Positions 16,540 through 25,303 of a DNA stretch of 64,000 nt are shown here, piece by piece (the stretch's first letter is position 1; each line of letters starts with the position of its first letter). This stretch comes from Clostridioides difficile (lineage in GTDB: Bacteria > Bacillota > Clostridia > Peptostreptococcales > Peptostreptococcaceae): contig CP103804.1 of assembly GCA_024919175.1 (NCBI GenBank), positions 2,666,001 through 2,730,000 on the forward strand. Direction: 5' to 3'. Under the pieces are notes generated by a model. That model worked only from the letters and a program-made list of their open reading frames with translations. It had not been told where the DNA came from and made no database searches. The position numbers and the translations under genes were made by a program.

Positions 16540-17199
16540 ATGACAGTGGTATTAATAAGAAGTATTATATTATACATAACAGTGTTGATTGCACTTAGAG
16601 TCATGGGAAAAGGTGAAATAGCTGAGATGAACTGCTTTGACTTGGTCATAACACTTTTAATTGCAGAAGTTGCATCCGTCCCAATGGAAAATAATAATAT
16701 ACCAATTATAAATGGTGTTGCAGCAATAACTGGACTTGTAATTATGCAGACTCTAATTTCATTTTTATCCTTAAAAAGTAGAAAATTAAGTTCATTTTTA
16801 TCAGGTAAACCTTCTGTCTTAATCGATAAAGGAAAAATTGTATATAATGAACTTAAAAAAGAAAGAGTTAGTATAGATGAGTTATTAGAGCAATTGAGAA
16901 TTCAAGGTTACTTTAACTTAAAAGATGTACAATATGCTATTTTAGAGACTGATGGTAATTTAAGTGTGGTTCCAGCATCAAGTTACAATAGTACTCCTCC
17001 GAGAGCTTTTAATCATTTACCAATTCCACTTATATTGGATGGTAAAATAATAAATAAAAATCTTAACATGGCTGAAAAAGATACTAACTGGCTAATGGGT
17101 ATCTTAAAGTCTAATCACATAGAAAATTTTAAGGATGTTCTTATTTGTGTTTTAGATGAAAATGACAAAATATTTATTCAAAATAAGAAGGGTGATTAA
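16540..17199 (+). CDS. DUF421/YetF-family membrane protein
   Basis: The ~219-residue protein has three N-terminal helices (VLIRSIILYITVLIALRVMG, DLVITLLIAEVASVP, and a third) and the family's cytosolic domain with GKPSVLIDKGKIVYNELKKE and RVSIDELLEQLRIQGYF. YetF-like proteins are linked to spore or envelope functions in Bacillus; the activity is unknown. AAAGGAG at 16521-16527 is 12 nt from this ATG but only 3 nt from an in-frame TTG at 16531, so the start is uncertain. The DUF4363 gene follows 2 bp downstream. Confidence 0.85.
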   Translation: MTVVLIRSIILYITVLIALRVMGKGEIAEMNCFDLVITLLIAEVASVPMENNNIPIINGVAAITGLVIMQTLISFLSLKSRKLSSFLSGKPSVLIDKGKIVYNELKKERVSIDELLEQLRIQGYFNLKDVQYAILETDGNLSVVPASSYNSTPPRAFNHLPIPLILDGKIINKNLNMAEKDTNWLMGILKSNHIENFKDVLICVLDENDKIFIQNKKGD

Positions 17200-17201
17200 T
17201 A

Positions 17202-17582
17202 TTGAAATCTGCGACATTTGTTGTACTATGGACTGTTTTATTTATGCTATTTGGATTTTATGTTAATAACAAACTATATGATTTTACAGAAGATTACAAA
17301 AACAATATATCTATATTAGAGAAATCCATAGAAAATGAAGAATGGGAAAAAGCTCAAAAAGAAGCTGATTCTATATCTACTAGATGGTCTAAAGAAAGAA
17401 ATCATTGGTATAAAGTTTTAAATCATGAATACTTTGATGAGATAGGTTTAAAATTCAATATTCTTGATAAAGCAATTTATACTGAAAATAAGTTGAAATC
17501 GTTAGAAGAAGTTGAAAGCATAAAAACATATTTAGGAAATATTGTTGAAAGTGTTAAGTTTGATATAAACTATATATTTTAA
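17202..17582 (+). CDS. DUF4363-family membrane-anchored protein
   Basis: The 126-residue protein has one N-terminal membrane helix (TFVVLWTVLFMLFGFYV) and an extracytoplasmic helical domain containing EWEKAQKEADSISTRWSKER. It matches DUF4363, which commonly accompanies DUF421/YetF genes in clostridia. The start is a TTG at 17202 with AAGGGTG upstream. The 2-bp gap from the previous stop indicates translational coupling, so the pair probably forms one envelope complex. Confidence 0.82.
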   Translation: MKSATFVVLWTVLFMLFGFYVNNKLYDFTEDYKNNISILEKSIENEEWEKAQKEADSISTRWSKERNHWYKVLNHEYFDEIGLKFNILDKAIYTENKLKSLEEVESIKTYLGNIVESVKFDINYIF

Positions 17583-17593
17583 AAATAACAAGT

Positions 17594-17632
17594 AAGGATA
17601 TAGATAAAATAATAATTCTATATCCTTATTTT
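17594..17632 (+). terminator. Terminator of the YetF-DUF4363 operon
   Basis: AAGGATATAGA (17594-17604) pairs with TCTATATCCTT (17618-17628), followed by ATTTTC. Confidence 0.72.
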
Positions 17633-17768
17633 CATGAATTAATACAAAATGTAGTAATGTTTTCATTGATTTGTAAATTATAAGATTTATTCCTTTTTAT
17701 ATATTAAAACATAATCAATTCTGAAATTATTTAGCTTCTATTTTTTACTCTACTTTATATTTGTTTAT

Positions 17769-18932
17769 CTACAATTTATTATTATCAGAATAAGCTTTTA
17801 GAGCTTGCCCAATGAAATTAGATGCCCCTTTACCATATTTCTTATCATTTACTTGTATATAAATAGAATTTTGTAAATAAAGTTCTGCCAAATAATCTAA
17901 ATGATTCTCTCCTTCATCTATCTTGTAAAACTCATTACTCTTGCTAATTTCATACACTATATCTTCAACAATATCTTGAATCTCCTTTGAAGAAGGATTT
18001 TTACTCAAATCTGCTACAAGTTTTTCATATAATATATTTATTTTAGGCTGTTTATTACCTAAACAATGTTTCAAAACTTCGCCAATAAATTTACATGCTC
18101 CATTACCATACTTTTTATCAACTTCTTTTATCCATATAGGATTTAATAAATAATTTTGTACCATACCATACCAATTATCATCTCCATACTCCTTATTAAA
18201 AAGTTCATAATCTTTCTTAGATGTATCTGTTATCTCTCTAGCAATTTCTTGAAGTTCCTTTGACAAGGGATTCTTACCTAAATCCGCTACAAGTTTTTTA
18301 AATAGTTCTTTTAATTTTGGATGATTGTCCTCTAAACAATCTTTTTTAAATTCGTCAAATTGTTCTGCTAAAATTAATATATCACTATTAAAATTCTTTT
18401 TTATAGCCTCAGCATATTTATCAATACTTCCATATTTTTTTATAGCCATTTTAGCAATTTCATCTTCTTTAGATTTAATCGTCTCAATGTGTTCATTATA
18501 TTTCTCTACACTACCATAAGTTTTAATTACTTTGTCTTCATGCTCTATTTTAAATTCCTCTAGTACTTTAAAATATTCACTCATATCAAAGTCTTTGAAG
18601 TTTACTATATTTTCCCCTTTTAAAGTTTTGTCTATAATTTCTATTAGACTATCCAGTCTTTTGCGTTTTATAATAAGTAGCTTTCGTTGACTTTCTAGAG
18701 CATTCATTTTATCAAAGTATGGACTTAACATTATATCTTTAACTTCTTTTAAAGGTATTTCAAGCTCTTTAAAAAATAAAATTTGTTGAAGCGTTTTAAT
18801 AGCTTCATCATCATAAAATCTATACCCTACTTCTGTAATTTCACTTGGTTTTAGTAAACCTATTTCGTCATAGTAATGTAATGTGCGCACACTTATTCCT
18901 GTTAGATCTGAAACTTGTTTTACTGTTCTCAT
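17769..18932 (-). CDS. MerR-family regulator with duplicated TipAS-like sensor domain
   Basis: The 387 residues have a MerR winged helix at 1-70 (VKQVSDLTGISVRTLHYYDE), a coiled-coil dimerisation helix to ~115, then a helical TipAS-type domain. The TipAS half is present twice: KLVADLGKNPLSKELQEIA with KKYGNGACKFIGEVLK, and again KLVADLSKNPSSKEIQDIV with KKYGKGASNFIGQALK, making the protein ~130 residues longer than usual TipAL/Mta-like regulators (~250). A smaller repeat (YGSVEKYNEHI / YGSIDKYAEAI) precedes them. GAGGTGAGG precedes the ATG. Its promoter has a MerR-type 19-bp spacer, implying autoregulation. Confidence 0.88.
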   Translation of the reverse strand: MRTVKQVSDLTGISVRTLHYYDEIGLLKPSEITEVGYRFYDDEAIKTLQQILFFKELEIPLKEVKDIMLSPYFDKMNALESQRKLLIIKRKRLDSLIEIIDKTLKGENIVNFKDFDMSEYFKVLEEFKIEHEDKVIKTYGSVEKYNEHIETIKSKEDEIAKMAIKKYGSIDKYAEAIKKNFNSDILILAEQFDEFKKDCLEDNHPKLKELFKKLVADLGKNPLSKELQEIAREITDTSKKDYELFNKEYGDDNWYGMVQNYLLNPIWIKEVDKKYGNGACKFIGEVLKHCLGNKQPKINILYEKLVADLSKNPSSKEIQDIVEDIVYEISKSNEFYKIDEGENHLDYLAELYLQNSIYIQVNDKKYGKGASNFIGQALKAYSDNNKL

Positions 18933-19025
18933 TGCCTCACCTCAAAATTTTATTTTACAGCTACAAATATTAATAAATACTTATATACCTATCAGTATCT
19001 ATTAATATTTTTAAACTATGTTTTC

Positions 19026-19056
19026 ATATTACAATATGACGTGGTGTTAGGGTCAA
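19026..19056 (-). promoter_or_regulatory. MerR-type promoter of the TipAS-like regulator
   Basis: On the minus strand TTGACC (19056-19051) and TAATAT (19031-19026) are separated by exactly 19 bp beginning CTAACACCACG, as in autoregulated Mta/TipA-type promoters. Confidence 0.55.
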
Positions 19057-19158
19057 CACTTTATAAATATATAATTTGATTTTGTGAACTCATTTTATAT
19101 TTAAATTTTGATTATCTAGCTAAGATACTTTTATTAAAAAAGAAATCTTACTCTATAT

Positions 19159-20211
19159 TCATATACCTAACATTAAGTATCCATCTTTCATTTGTTTCAA
19201 AATTTCAGAAAATAGCAAAGGAAGTTTTTCAGTTTTATCAACCTTATTCGATAAATAATCTATTATTATATTAGATATTTTTTCAATTATGATTGAACTT
19301 TCTTCAAAAATTTCTGCTACTTGTATCCAACAGTCATTTTTGTATTCAGTTCCAATACATTTAAGCATTTTGCTCATTTTGTCAAAACCACCTTTAAATT
19401 CGACGCTATCTGGTTCTTCAATTCCTTTGATTACATTTGGAATAGTTGGTACTGTTCCAAAAAACATAACCATATTAACTAAAATCCTATCATAGTCATC
19501 TTTTCCCAATTCATGTTTCCATTGTGGCAATTCTTTAATAAACTTTTCAAAACCTTTGTATCCTAAAAACCCTGTAGTTGGATTTAAAAACATATCACGC
19601 TTTATAGCAAGTGCTTCTTGGGCAATCTGATATTTATTCTTTGAACTATTCATTCTAACTGTACAAATTGTATTCGCTTTGCTTAATCCAGGATAACTAC
19701 AATTCATACATTCACACAGTTCATCATAAGAAAGAGAGAGTAACTCAGTTCTCCCACAATCATATAAATATATTCTTTCTTCCATATCATCATACCCTAC
19801 CATAAGCACATAATGAAAAGGAATATGCTCTTTATGATATAATTTTTCATAATATGGAAGATAATACATATCTAAAGCTCCTAAAACAACAGGATGACCA
19901 GAATCAATTTCTGATTTGGCTTTTTTTAAAGCTTGTTCATACTTTTTAAACTCATAGTGTTTATATTCAAAACCAACAATAGGTGCTAAAAATTCATACA
20001 TTTTTTTGGTTCTTCCATCTCCCAATGCAACCATTCTCTTTAATTCTTTTTTGTTTGTCCTCATATAACAAAACGAACCAAAACCTGATAATAAAAAGAA
20101 AAAATCATTTGGCAGAGATTCGCCCATTTTATTCATATATATATCTTCTATGCCATTCCACATACATTCATAGTCATGTAAATGGTGCTTTATTTCAATT
20201 AGTTTCCTCAT
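19159..20211 (-). CDS. BtrH N-terminal / DUF4872-like protein
   Basis: The 350 residues start HHLHDYECMWNGIEDIYM, with the BtrH_N papain-like features: an early region LSGFGSFCYMRT and a central DSGHPVVLGALDMYYLPYY followed by HIPFHYVLMVGYDD and IYLYDCGR. These match the double-domain BtrH_N plus DUF4872 family, related to the butirosin acyltransferase BtrH and to C39-like peptidases. Cys49 or Cys170 could be nucleophiles. The substrate is unknown and there is no biosynthetic cluster nearby. CGGAGG precedes the ATG. It lies behind a MerR-type promoter at 20351-20381. Confidence 0.75.
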   Translation of the reverse strand: MRKLIEIKHHLHDYECMWNGIEDIYMNKMGESLPNDFFFLLSGFGSFCYMRTNKKELKRMVALGDGRTKKMYEFLAPIVGFEYKHYEFKKYEQALKKAKSEIDSGHPVVLGALDMYYLPYYEKLYHKEHIPFHYVLMVGYDDMEERIYLYDCGRTELLSLSYDELCECMNCSYPGLSKANTICTVRMNSSKNKYQIAQEALAIKRDMFLNPTTGFLGYKGFEKFIKELPQWKHELGKDDYDRILVNMVMFFGTVPTIPNVIKGIEEPDSVEFKGGFDKMSKMLKCIGTEYKNDCWIQVAEIFEESSIIIEKISNIIIDYLSNKVDKTEKLPLLFSEILKQMKDGYLMLGI

Positions 20212-20350
20212 TCAATCTACCTCCGTTTATAAATAATTTCATTATTGAATTAATAGTATTTTCATAAGTTTTATCTTTATAATTTCAAATGCTATGCTTA
20301 TTATCTTCTACTTATAAGCAGCTTTTTTATGTATATTTTTAATTAAACTT

Positions 20351-20381
20351 AGTATAAACCCTCCTATAATGTGAGAGTCAA
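20351..20381 (-). promoter_or_regulatory. MerR-type promoter upstream of the BtrH-like gene
   Basis: On the minus strand TTGACT (20381-20376) and TATACT (20356-20351) flank a 19-bp spacer, CTCACATTATAGGAGGGTT, with a CTC/GAG dyad. This is close to BmrR/SoxR-style MerR operators. The transcript has a ~135-nt leader before the gene at 20211. The rest of 20212-20546 shows nothing else. Confidence 0.6.
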
Positions 20382-20546
20382 TGGGAAAATTCAAAAACAA
20401 GTATTCATGTTGTGTAACTTATAAGAAAATTTTACTCTTAATTCTTACAAATAAGTAGGAAGTCTTGATGAAAAATAAGTTTTAAAATTTTTTATATTGT
20501 AATCACCTAAACTATTGCAAATAGTATAATATAATAATTTTATATA

Positions 20547-20592
20547 AAAAAGAGCACATAAAAAACTAAAAAACATTTCTTATGTACTCTAA
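20547..20592 (-). terminator. Terminator of argG
   Basis: AGAGTACATAA pairs with TTATGTGCTCT (one G-T) on the minus strand, followed by a T6 run. Confidence 0.75.
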
Positions 20593-20615
20593 CAATTTTA
20601 ATTTACTATATTCTA

Positions 20616-21815
20616 TTACTTACTAGCCTTCATAGCTCTAATTTTTAATGGTAAAGTAAATAAATTAATAAAGCCTTCTGCATCTTTATGGTCATAAAGT
20701 TCACTATCTCCAAAAGAAGATATTCCTTCATCATAAAGTGCATTTTCAGTAAATATTCCAGCAGGTTTTATATTACCTTTGTAAAGTTTAACTTTTACTG
20801 TTCCAGTAACATTATCTTGAGTTTGTTCCATAAATGCATCTATAGATTCTCTTAATTTACAATACCATAATCCATTATAAATAAGTTCTCCATATTTGTA
20901 AGATACCATTTGCTTAAAGTGTAGTGTATCTTTATCTAAAGTAGAACTTTCTAAAATATTGTGTGCTTCATAAAGAAGTGTTCCTCCTGGAGTTTCATAT
21001 ATACCTCTTGATTTCATACCAACAAGTCTATTCTCAACTATATCTATAACTCCAATTCCATGCTTACAACCTAACTCATTTAATTTATGAATTAATGCCA
21101 CTGGAGATAATTCTTCACCATTTATCTTTTTAGGCACACCTTTTTCAAAATAAACTTCTACATATTCAGCTACATCACATGCATCCTCAGGATCTACACA
21201 TTGTTTATATACATCCTTTTTGTGCTCATTTTGTAGATGTTCTATATCTCCACCTTCTGTTGATACATGCCAAAGGTTAGCATCTACTGAATATATTTTA
21301 GCTTTAGTTGCTGTTACTTTTATGTTGTGTTTCTCAGCATAATCTATAGCATCTTCTCTTGATTTTATATCCCATATTCTCCAAGGAGCTATAACTTTTA
21401 TAGTTGGGTCAAGGGCTGCAATTGTAGCTTCAAATCTAACTTGGTCATTACCTTTTCCTGTACACCCATGGCATATATATTTTGCTCCTTCTTTATGAGC
21501 AACTTCAACTAATTTTTTAGCTATTATAGGTCTTGCTAAAGAAGTTCCTAATAAATATTTTCCTTCATATTTTGCTTCTGCTTTTACAGCTTTAAATATA
21601 GTTTCAGTCACAAACTCTTCGCTTATATCATCTACATAAGCTTTTGATGCTCCACTTTGTAAAGCTTTTTCATAAACATCTTCCATTTTATCTTCTTGAC
21701 CTACATTTCCACAAACAGCTATAACTTCTATATCTTCATAATTTTCCTTTAACCAAGGTATTATAATTGATGTGTCAAGTCCTCCTGAATATGCTAATAC
21801 TACTTTTTCGTTCAT
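20616..21815 (-). CDS. argG: Argininosuccinate synthase
   Basis: The 399-residue length is standard. The N-type ATP-pyrophosphatase loop AYSGGLDTSIIIPWL is at residues ~8-22; GKYLLGTSLARPIIAKKLVE and CTGKGNDQVRFE bind citrulline, aspartate and ATP. The enzyme condenses citrulline with aspartate using ATP in arginine synthesis. GGGAGG precedes the ATG. No argH follows, as the gene ends at a terminator, so argininosuccinate lyase must be encoded elsewhere. The long leader carries a tandem T-box with an Arg specifier, so uncharged tRNA-Arg should induce it. Confidence 0.96.
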   Translation of the reverse strand: MNEKVVLAYSGGLDTSIIIPWLKENYEDIEVIAVCGNVGQEDKMEDVYEKALQSGASKAYVDDISEEFVTETIFKAVKAEAKYEGKYLLGTSLARPIIAKKLVEVAHKEGAKYICHGCTGKGNDQVRFEATIAALDPTIKVIAPWRIWDIKSREDAIDYAEKHNIKVTATKAKIYSVDANLWHVSTEGGDIEHLQNEHKKDVYKQCVDPEDACDVAEYVEVYFEKGVPKKINGEELSPVALIHKLNELGCKHGIGVIDIVENRLVGMKSRGIYETPGGTLLYEAHNILESSTLDKDTLHFKQMVSYKYGELIYNGLWYCKLRESIDAFMEQTQDNVTGTVKVKLYKGNIKPAGIFTENALYDEGISSFGDSELYDHKDAEGFINLFTLPLKIRAMKASK

Positions 21816-21914
21816 TGTTAATTCCTCCCAATTTTAAATTATGATTTTTATATTTTTTATAGAAAATCTTAATATTGAATGACTTTAAAAATGTACACTT
21901 TTATAAAATCATTT

Positions 21915-22049
21915 TAATACTAAAAAAACCCCTCAGTATTTTTAAATACTAAGAGGCGAAATATCCGCGGTACCACTCTTATTGATAAACTTAGCTAATC
22001 AATCAGTAAATTTGTAACTACTAAATACATATTAGTAAATAAATATATT
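21915..22049 (-). ncRNA. Second, stem I-less T-box module before argG
   Basis: On the minus strand AAGAGTGGTACCGCGG (plus 21965-21980) is a complete T-box core with the TGGT bulge, followed by a terminator hairpin, CCTCTTAGTATTT / AATACTGAGGGG, with a T7 run (21922-21958). Only ~70 nt separate it from the upstream terminator, too short for stem I. The piece GATTAGCTAAGTTTATCAAT resembles stem III of the upstream T-box. It is therefore a duplicated antiterminator module without its own specifier. Confidence 0.8.
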
Positions 22050-22306
22050 AAAAAACGCCTCTTGGAAAAACCAAGAGACGAAATATATCCGCGTTACCAC
22101 TCTAATTGATAAGATAAACTTATCCACTCTTTCTCTTAAGGCGAGATTACCTACTAACATACTAAATTCAATTAGCATCCTCCAAAGTTCTTTTCACTAA
22201 TATTTATTTGCTAAGCTTCCACCATCCTCAGCTCTCTATAAAACATATAAAAGTTACTCTCTTTTTCACTGGATTTAAATATCAAATTTTTTAGATATCT
22301 CTTATA
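22050..22306 (-). ncRNA. T-box riboswitch, arginine specifier (argG leader)
   Basis: A complete T-box on the minus strand. Stem I carries the loop E signatures AGTA (22258-22255) and GAA (22195-22193), then one A and the specifier AGA (22191-22189) followed by A, the same spacing as in the well-studied glyQS leader (GAA-A-GGC-A). AGAGTGGTAACGCGG is the T-box core (~22089-22104). The terminator CGTCTCTTGG / CCAAGAGGCG with a T6 run is at 22050-22080. AGA codes for Arg, matching argG. Confidence 0.9.
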
Positions 22307-22312
22307 GAATAT

Positions 22313-22341
22313 ATAATAGTTTATTTTTCCATTTATGTCAA
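22313..22341 (-). promoter_or_regulatory. Promoter of the argG T-box leader
   Basis: TTGACA (22341-22336) and TATTAT (22318-22313) with a 17-bp spacer on the minus strand, a near-consensus sigma-A promoter about 10 bp before the T-box. Confidence 0.8.
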
Positions 22342-22378
22342 CTATATATTTTATTTTTAAAATATTTTCTCTTTAAGC

Positions 22379-23119
22379 TTACTCATATTTTACTTTCCAA
22401 AGACATAGACCTTTAGCTGGTGCAGTGTCTGATGACTTACTTCTGTCCTTCAACTCAAGCATACACTTAATATCTTGTGGTGCTTTTCTTTTAAGACCAA
22501 CATCTATTAATGCTCCTACTATTATTCTCACCATATTATATAAAAAGCCATTTCCTTCTATATATATTTCTACAATATCATCATTTTCTTTTATATTTAT
22601 TGAGTAAATTTCTCTTACATTAGATTTTTTCTTAGACTTAGAAGAAGCAAAGCTAGTAAAATCATGTTCTCCTATTAAGTACTCACTTGCTTTTCTCATT
22701 CTATCTAAATCTAATTTTTTACTTATATGTGCAGCATACTTTCTCATAAAAGGACTGTGATATTTATTATTATCAATCTTATATAAATACGTTTTTGATT
22801 TTACATTGTATCTTGAGTGAAATCTTTCATCAACTTCCTCAACAGTTTTTACAACTATATCCTCTGGCAGATATTCATATAGATATTTTTGAATTTTATC
22901 TACTGAATCCATACAATTTGTTTTAAAGTTTATAACTTGACCTCTTGCATGTGCTCCCATATCAGTTCTCCCAGAACCAATTATCTCAATGGTTTCATTG
23001 GCCATTTTACTTAAGACAGACTCAAGCTTTTCTTGTATAGTCATGTCATTATCACCTAGTTTTTGGTAACCTTTATATCTTGAACCATCATATGCTACTA
23101 TCATTTTTATATTTCTCAT
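22379..23119 (-). CDS. truA: tRNA pseudouridine synthase A
   Basis: The 246 residues carry the catalytic motif GSGRTDMGAHARGQVINF with the nucleophilic Asp at ~54, N-terminal VAYDGSRYKGYQ, and the C-terminal GNGFLYNMVRIIVGALIDVG. TruA makes pseudouridine at positions 38-40 of tRNA anticodon stems. GAGGATTAAG precedes the ATG. It is 21 bp downstream of the histidine kinase gene on the same strand and probably the last gene of that transcript. The product resembles the TruA2-type paralogues of clostridia. Confidence 0.93.
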   Translation of the reverse strand: MRNIKMIVAYDGSRYKGYQKLGDNDMTIQEKLESVLSKMANETIEIIGSGRTDMGAHARGQVINFKTNCMDSVDKIQKYLYEYLPEDIVVKTVEEVDERFHSRYNVKSKTYLYKIDNNKYHSPFMRKYAAHISKKLDLDRMRKASEYLIGEHDFTSFASSKSKKKSNVREIYSINIKENDDIVEIYIEGNGFLYNMVRIIVGALIDVGLKRKAPQDIKCMLELKDRSKSSDTAPAKGLCLWKVKYE

Positions 23120-23140
23120 CTTAATCCTCTTTCTAAGAAT

Positions 23141-24574
23141 TTATGCCTGTTTAGCAAATTTATTTTTTATATTAAAAGTTATTTTTGTTCCAACATTCTT
23201 TTCACTCTCTATTTTCATTACTCCACCATGAAGTTTTACAATTTCATTACTAATTGCAAGACCTAATCCACTACCAGCCTTATTGTAATCTTCTTGGAAG
23301 AATTTATCTAAAACTTTATTTAAATTTTGCTTTTCTATTCCTGAACCATTATCTTCAACTGATATAGTTGTTACATCTTCATCCTGTGAAGCTACAACTT
23401 TTATGTAACCACCCTGACTAGTGAATTTAAATGAATTTTGTATTAAATTTATAAGAACTTGTCTTAGTCTATTTTTATCTCCTTGGATATTTTCTATGAA
23501 TTCATTTTCAAATTCAAATAAAAGTGATATGTCTTTTTCAGCTGCTTTAACTTTCAACTGATTTACAACACCAACAACTAATCCTTCAACATCAACTATA
23601 TCAACATGAAGCTTTATCCTATCAGAAGAAAGTCTTGAGAAATCCAACAATTCTTCCACCAGCTTTATAAGTCTTTCTGTCTCATCTTGTATAATACCTA
23701 GACCTAAATCTAATTCTTCTCTAGTTATACTTTCATATCCTAATGTTTCACTCCATCCCTTTATAGATGTAAGAGGGGTTCTCAGCTCATGAGATACAGA
23801 AGATATAAATTCTTCTTTCAATTTTTCACTCTTATCGATTTCATGTGCCATATGTTCAAATGTTTGTGCTAAATCACCAATTTCATCGTCTACAATCTTC
23901 ATATTTTCCAATTTTATATTGTAGTTTCCTACAGCTAATTCGTTTGCAAACTTCTTTAGCTCTCTTAGTGGTTTTATAAGAGTCTCAGCGAATTTAAGAC
24001 TTATTAATATAGCTATAATAAGTATAAATATTCCTGCCAATATAAGCCATGTAGCTTGCTTTAATATTGCGTTATCAATTCCATCTAATGAGACAGTATA
24101 TCTAACAACACCTTCTATAATATTATTTACTTTTAGTGGTAAGGAGATGCTCATGACATGCTCTCCTGTATCTGGTATTTTATAAGTATATGGTGTTAAA
24201 TTTTTAGTCTTTACATCTCTTAATGCATTATCTACATCTTCATAATTTGCTTTTTCTTTACTTTTAAACCCATATTGATCTAATATAACATTTTTATTTT
24301 TATCTATTATCGAAATCCCAAATTCTGAATTCTTTGTTAATGGTTGTTTATCAAAAATATTTTTGACTTTTTTCTCAAAGCTTGTAGTTTCCATTGTAAT
24401 AGCATTATATTCATCAGCATATTTTATTTCAGATTCAAGTAGCTGTTTAACAGAATCATAGTAATAGTTTTGTATATAAAACATGAACAGCCCCTCAAAA
24501 AGAGTTACCATTATAATAATTATTATAAAATAGTTTTTTATTACTTTTTTTCTCAGACCTTCAAAATGTAACAC
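23141..24574 (-). CDS. Membrane sensor histidine kinase
   Basis: The 477 residues contain: TM1 at ~13-33; an extracytoplasmic sensor (~34-170, PAS/CACHE-like, with FGISIIDKNKNVILDQYGF); TM2 at ~172-192 (LILAGIFILIIAILISL); HAMP to ~245; HisKA with phospho-His in SSVSHELRTPLTSIKGW; and HATPase with NLIQNSFKFT, DNGSGIEKQN and GSGLGLAISNEIV. It starts at GTG 24574 with AAAGGAAG upstream. The response regulator gene ends 2 bp before it, so they form one two-component system. The signal is unknown. Confidence 0.93.
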   Translation of the reverse strand: MLHFEGLRKKVIKNYFIIIIIMVTLFEGLFMFYIQNYYYDSVKQLLESEIKYADEYNAITMETTSFEKKVKNIFDKQPLTKNSEFGISIIDKNKNVILDQYGFKSKEKANYEDVDNALRDVKTKNLTPYTYKIPDTGEHVMSISLPLKVNNIIEGVVRYTVSLDGIDNAILKQATWLILAGIFILIIAILISLKFAETLIKPLRELKKFANELAVGNYNIKLENMKIVDDEIGDLAQTFEHMAHEIDKSEKLKEEFISSVSHELRTPLTSIKGWSETLGYESITREELDLGLGIIQDETERLIKLVEELLDFSRLSSDRIKLHVDIVDVEGLVVGVVNQLKVKAAEKDISLLFEFENEFIENIQGDKNRLRQVLINLIQNSFKFTSQGGYIKVVASQDEDVTTISVEDNGSGIEKQNLNKVLDKFFQEDYNKAGSGLGLAISNEIVKLHGGVMKIESEKNVGTKITFNIKNKFAKQA

Positions 24575-24576
24575 TA

Positions 24577-25275
24577 TTATTCTTCCTTTCTAAAACAGTA
24601 TCCATAACCCCAAATAGTTTGTATATATTTTGGTTTTGATGGGTCATCTTCTATTTTATTTCTTATCCTTCTTATATTTACATCTACTATTTTAAAATCA
24701 TACAAATAATTAGTTCCCCATACTTCATCTAATATCTGGTCTCTACTTAATGATTGTTTAGCGTTTGATATCAGATATTTTACTATTGAAAATTCTGTTG
24801 GAGTAAGTTCAATCTCTTTACCATTCTTAAATAATTTTCTTTTATCTATATCAAGTATAAATGGTGGTGAGACTATCTCACTTGATTTAACATTTGAATC
24901 ATCTTTTGCAACTCTTCTAATAAGAGCAGAAACCCTAACTAAAAGCTCCTTTATACTGAATGGTTTTATGATATAATCATCTGCTCCTGAAATAAATCCT
25001 TCTATTTTGTCATCTTCTTGGGCTTTTGCTGTAAGCATTATTATACCAACTTGATCAAAATTTTCCCTTATAAATTTACAAACCTCTATTCCACTTATAT
25101 CTGGAAGCATTACATCTAAAAGAGCTATTGTAATGTCATTTTCTGTTGTCATTTTTTCTATAGCTTCTCTACCAGTACCTGCTTCAACTATTTCGTATCC
25201 TTCTCTTTTTAAGTTTATACTGACAAAACTTCTAATGCCTATTTCATCTTCTAGTATAAGTATTTTTTCCTTCAT
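24577..25275 (-). CDS. OmpR/PhoB-family response regulator
   Basis: The 232-residue regulator has a receiver domain (KILILEDEIGIRSFVSI, phospho-Asp in ALLDVMLPDISG, Lys in DDYIIKPFSIKELLVR) and a winged helix (ELTPTEFSIVKYLISNAK, then VDVNIRRIRNKIEDDP, WGYGYCF). I chose the ATG at 25275, with GGAGG 9 nt upstream. An in-frame start at 25311 lies within the preceding gene's end. Its cognate kinase starts 2 bp downstream. Confidence 0.94.
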   Translation of the reverse strand: MKEKILILEDEIGIRSFVSINLKREGYEIVEAGTGREAIEKMTTENDITIALLDVMLPDISGIEVCKFIRENFDQVGIIMLTAKAQEDDKIEGFISGADDYIIKPFSIKELLVRVSALIRRVAKDDSNVKSSEIVSPPFILDIDKRKLFKNGKEIELTPTEFSIVKYLISNAKQSLSRDQILDEVWGTNYLYDFKIVDVNIRRIRNKIEDDPSKPKYIQTIWGYGYCFRKEE

Positions 25276-25303
25276 AAAATAAAACCTCCAATTGAGTATA
25301 ATA

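Noticed and set aside
20351..20381. Direct assignment of the MerR-type promoter to the TipAS-like MerR protein at 17769
   Set aside because: The spacer dyads of the two promoters differ (CTCACATTATAGGAG versus CTAACACCACG), so the regulator cannot be named from the sequence.
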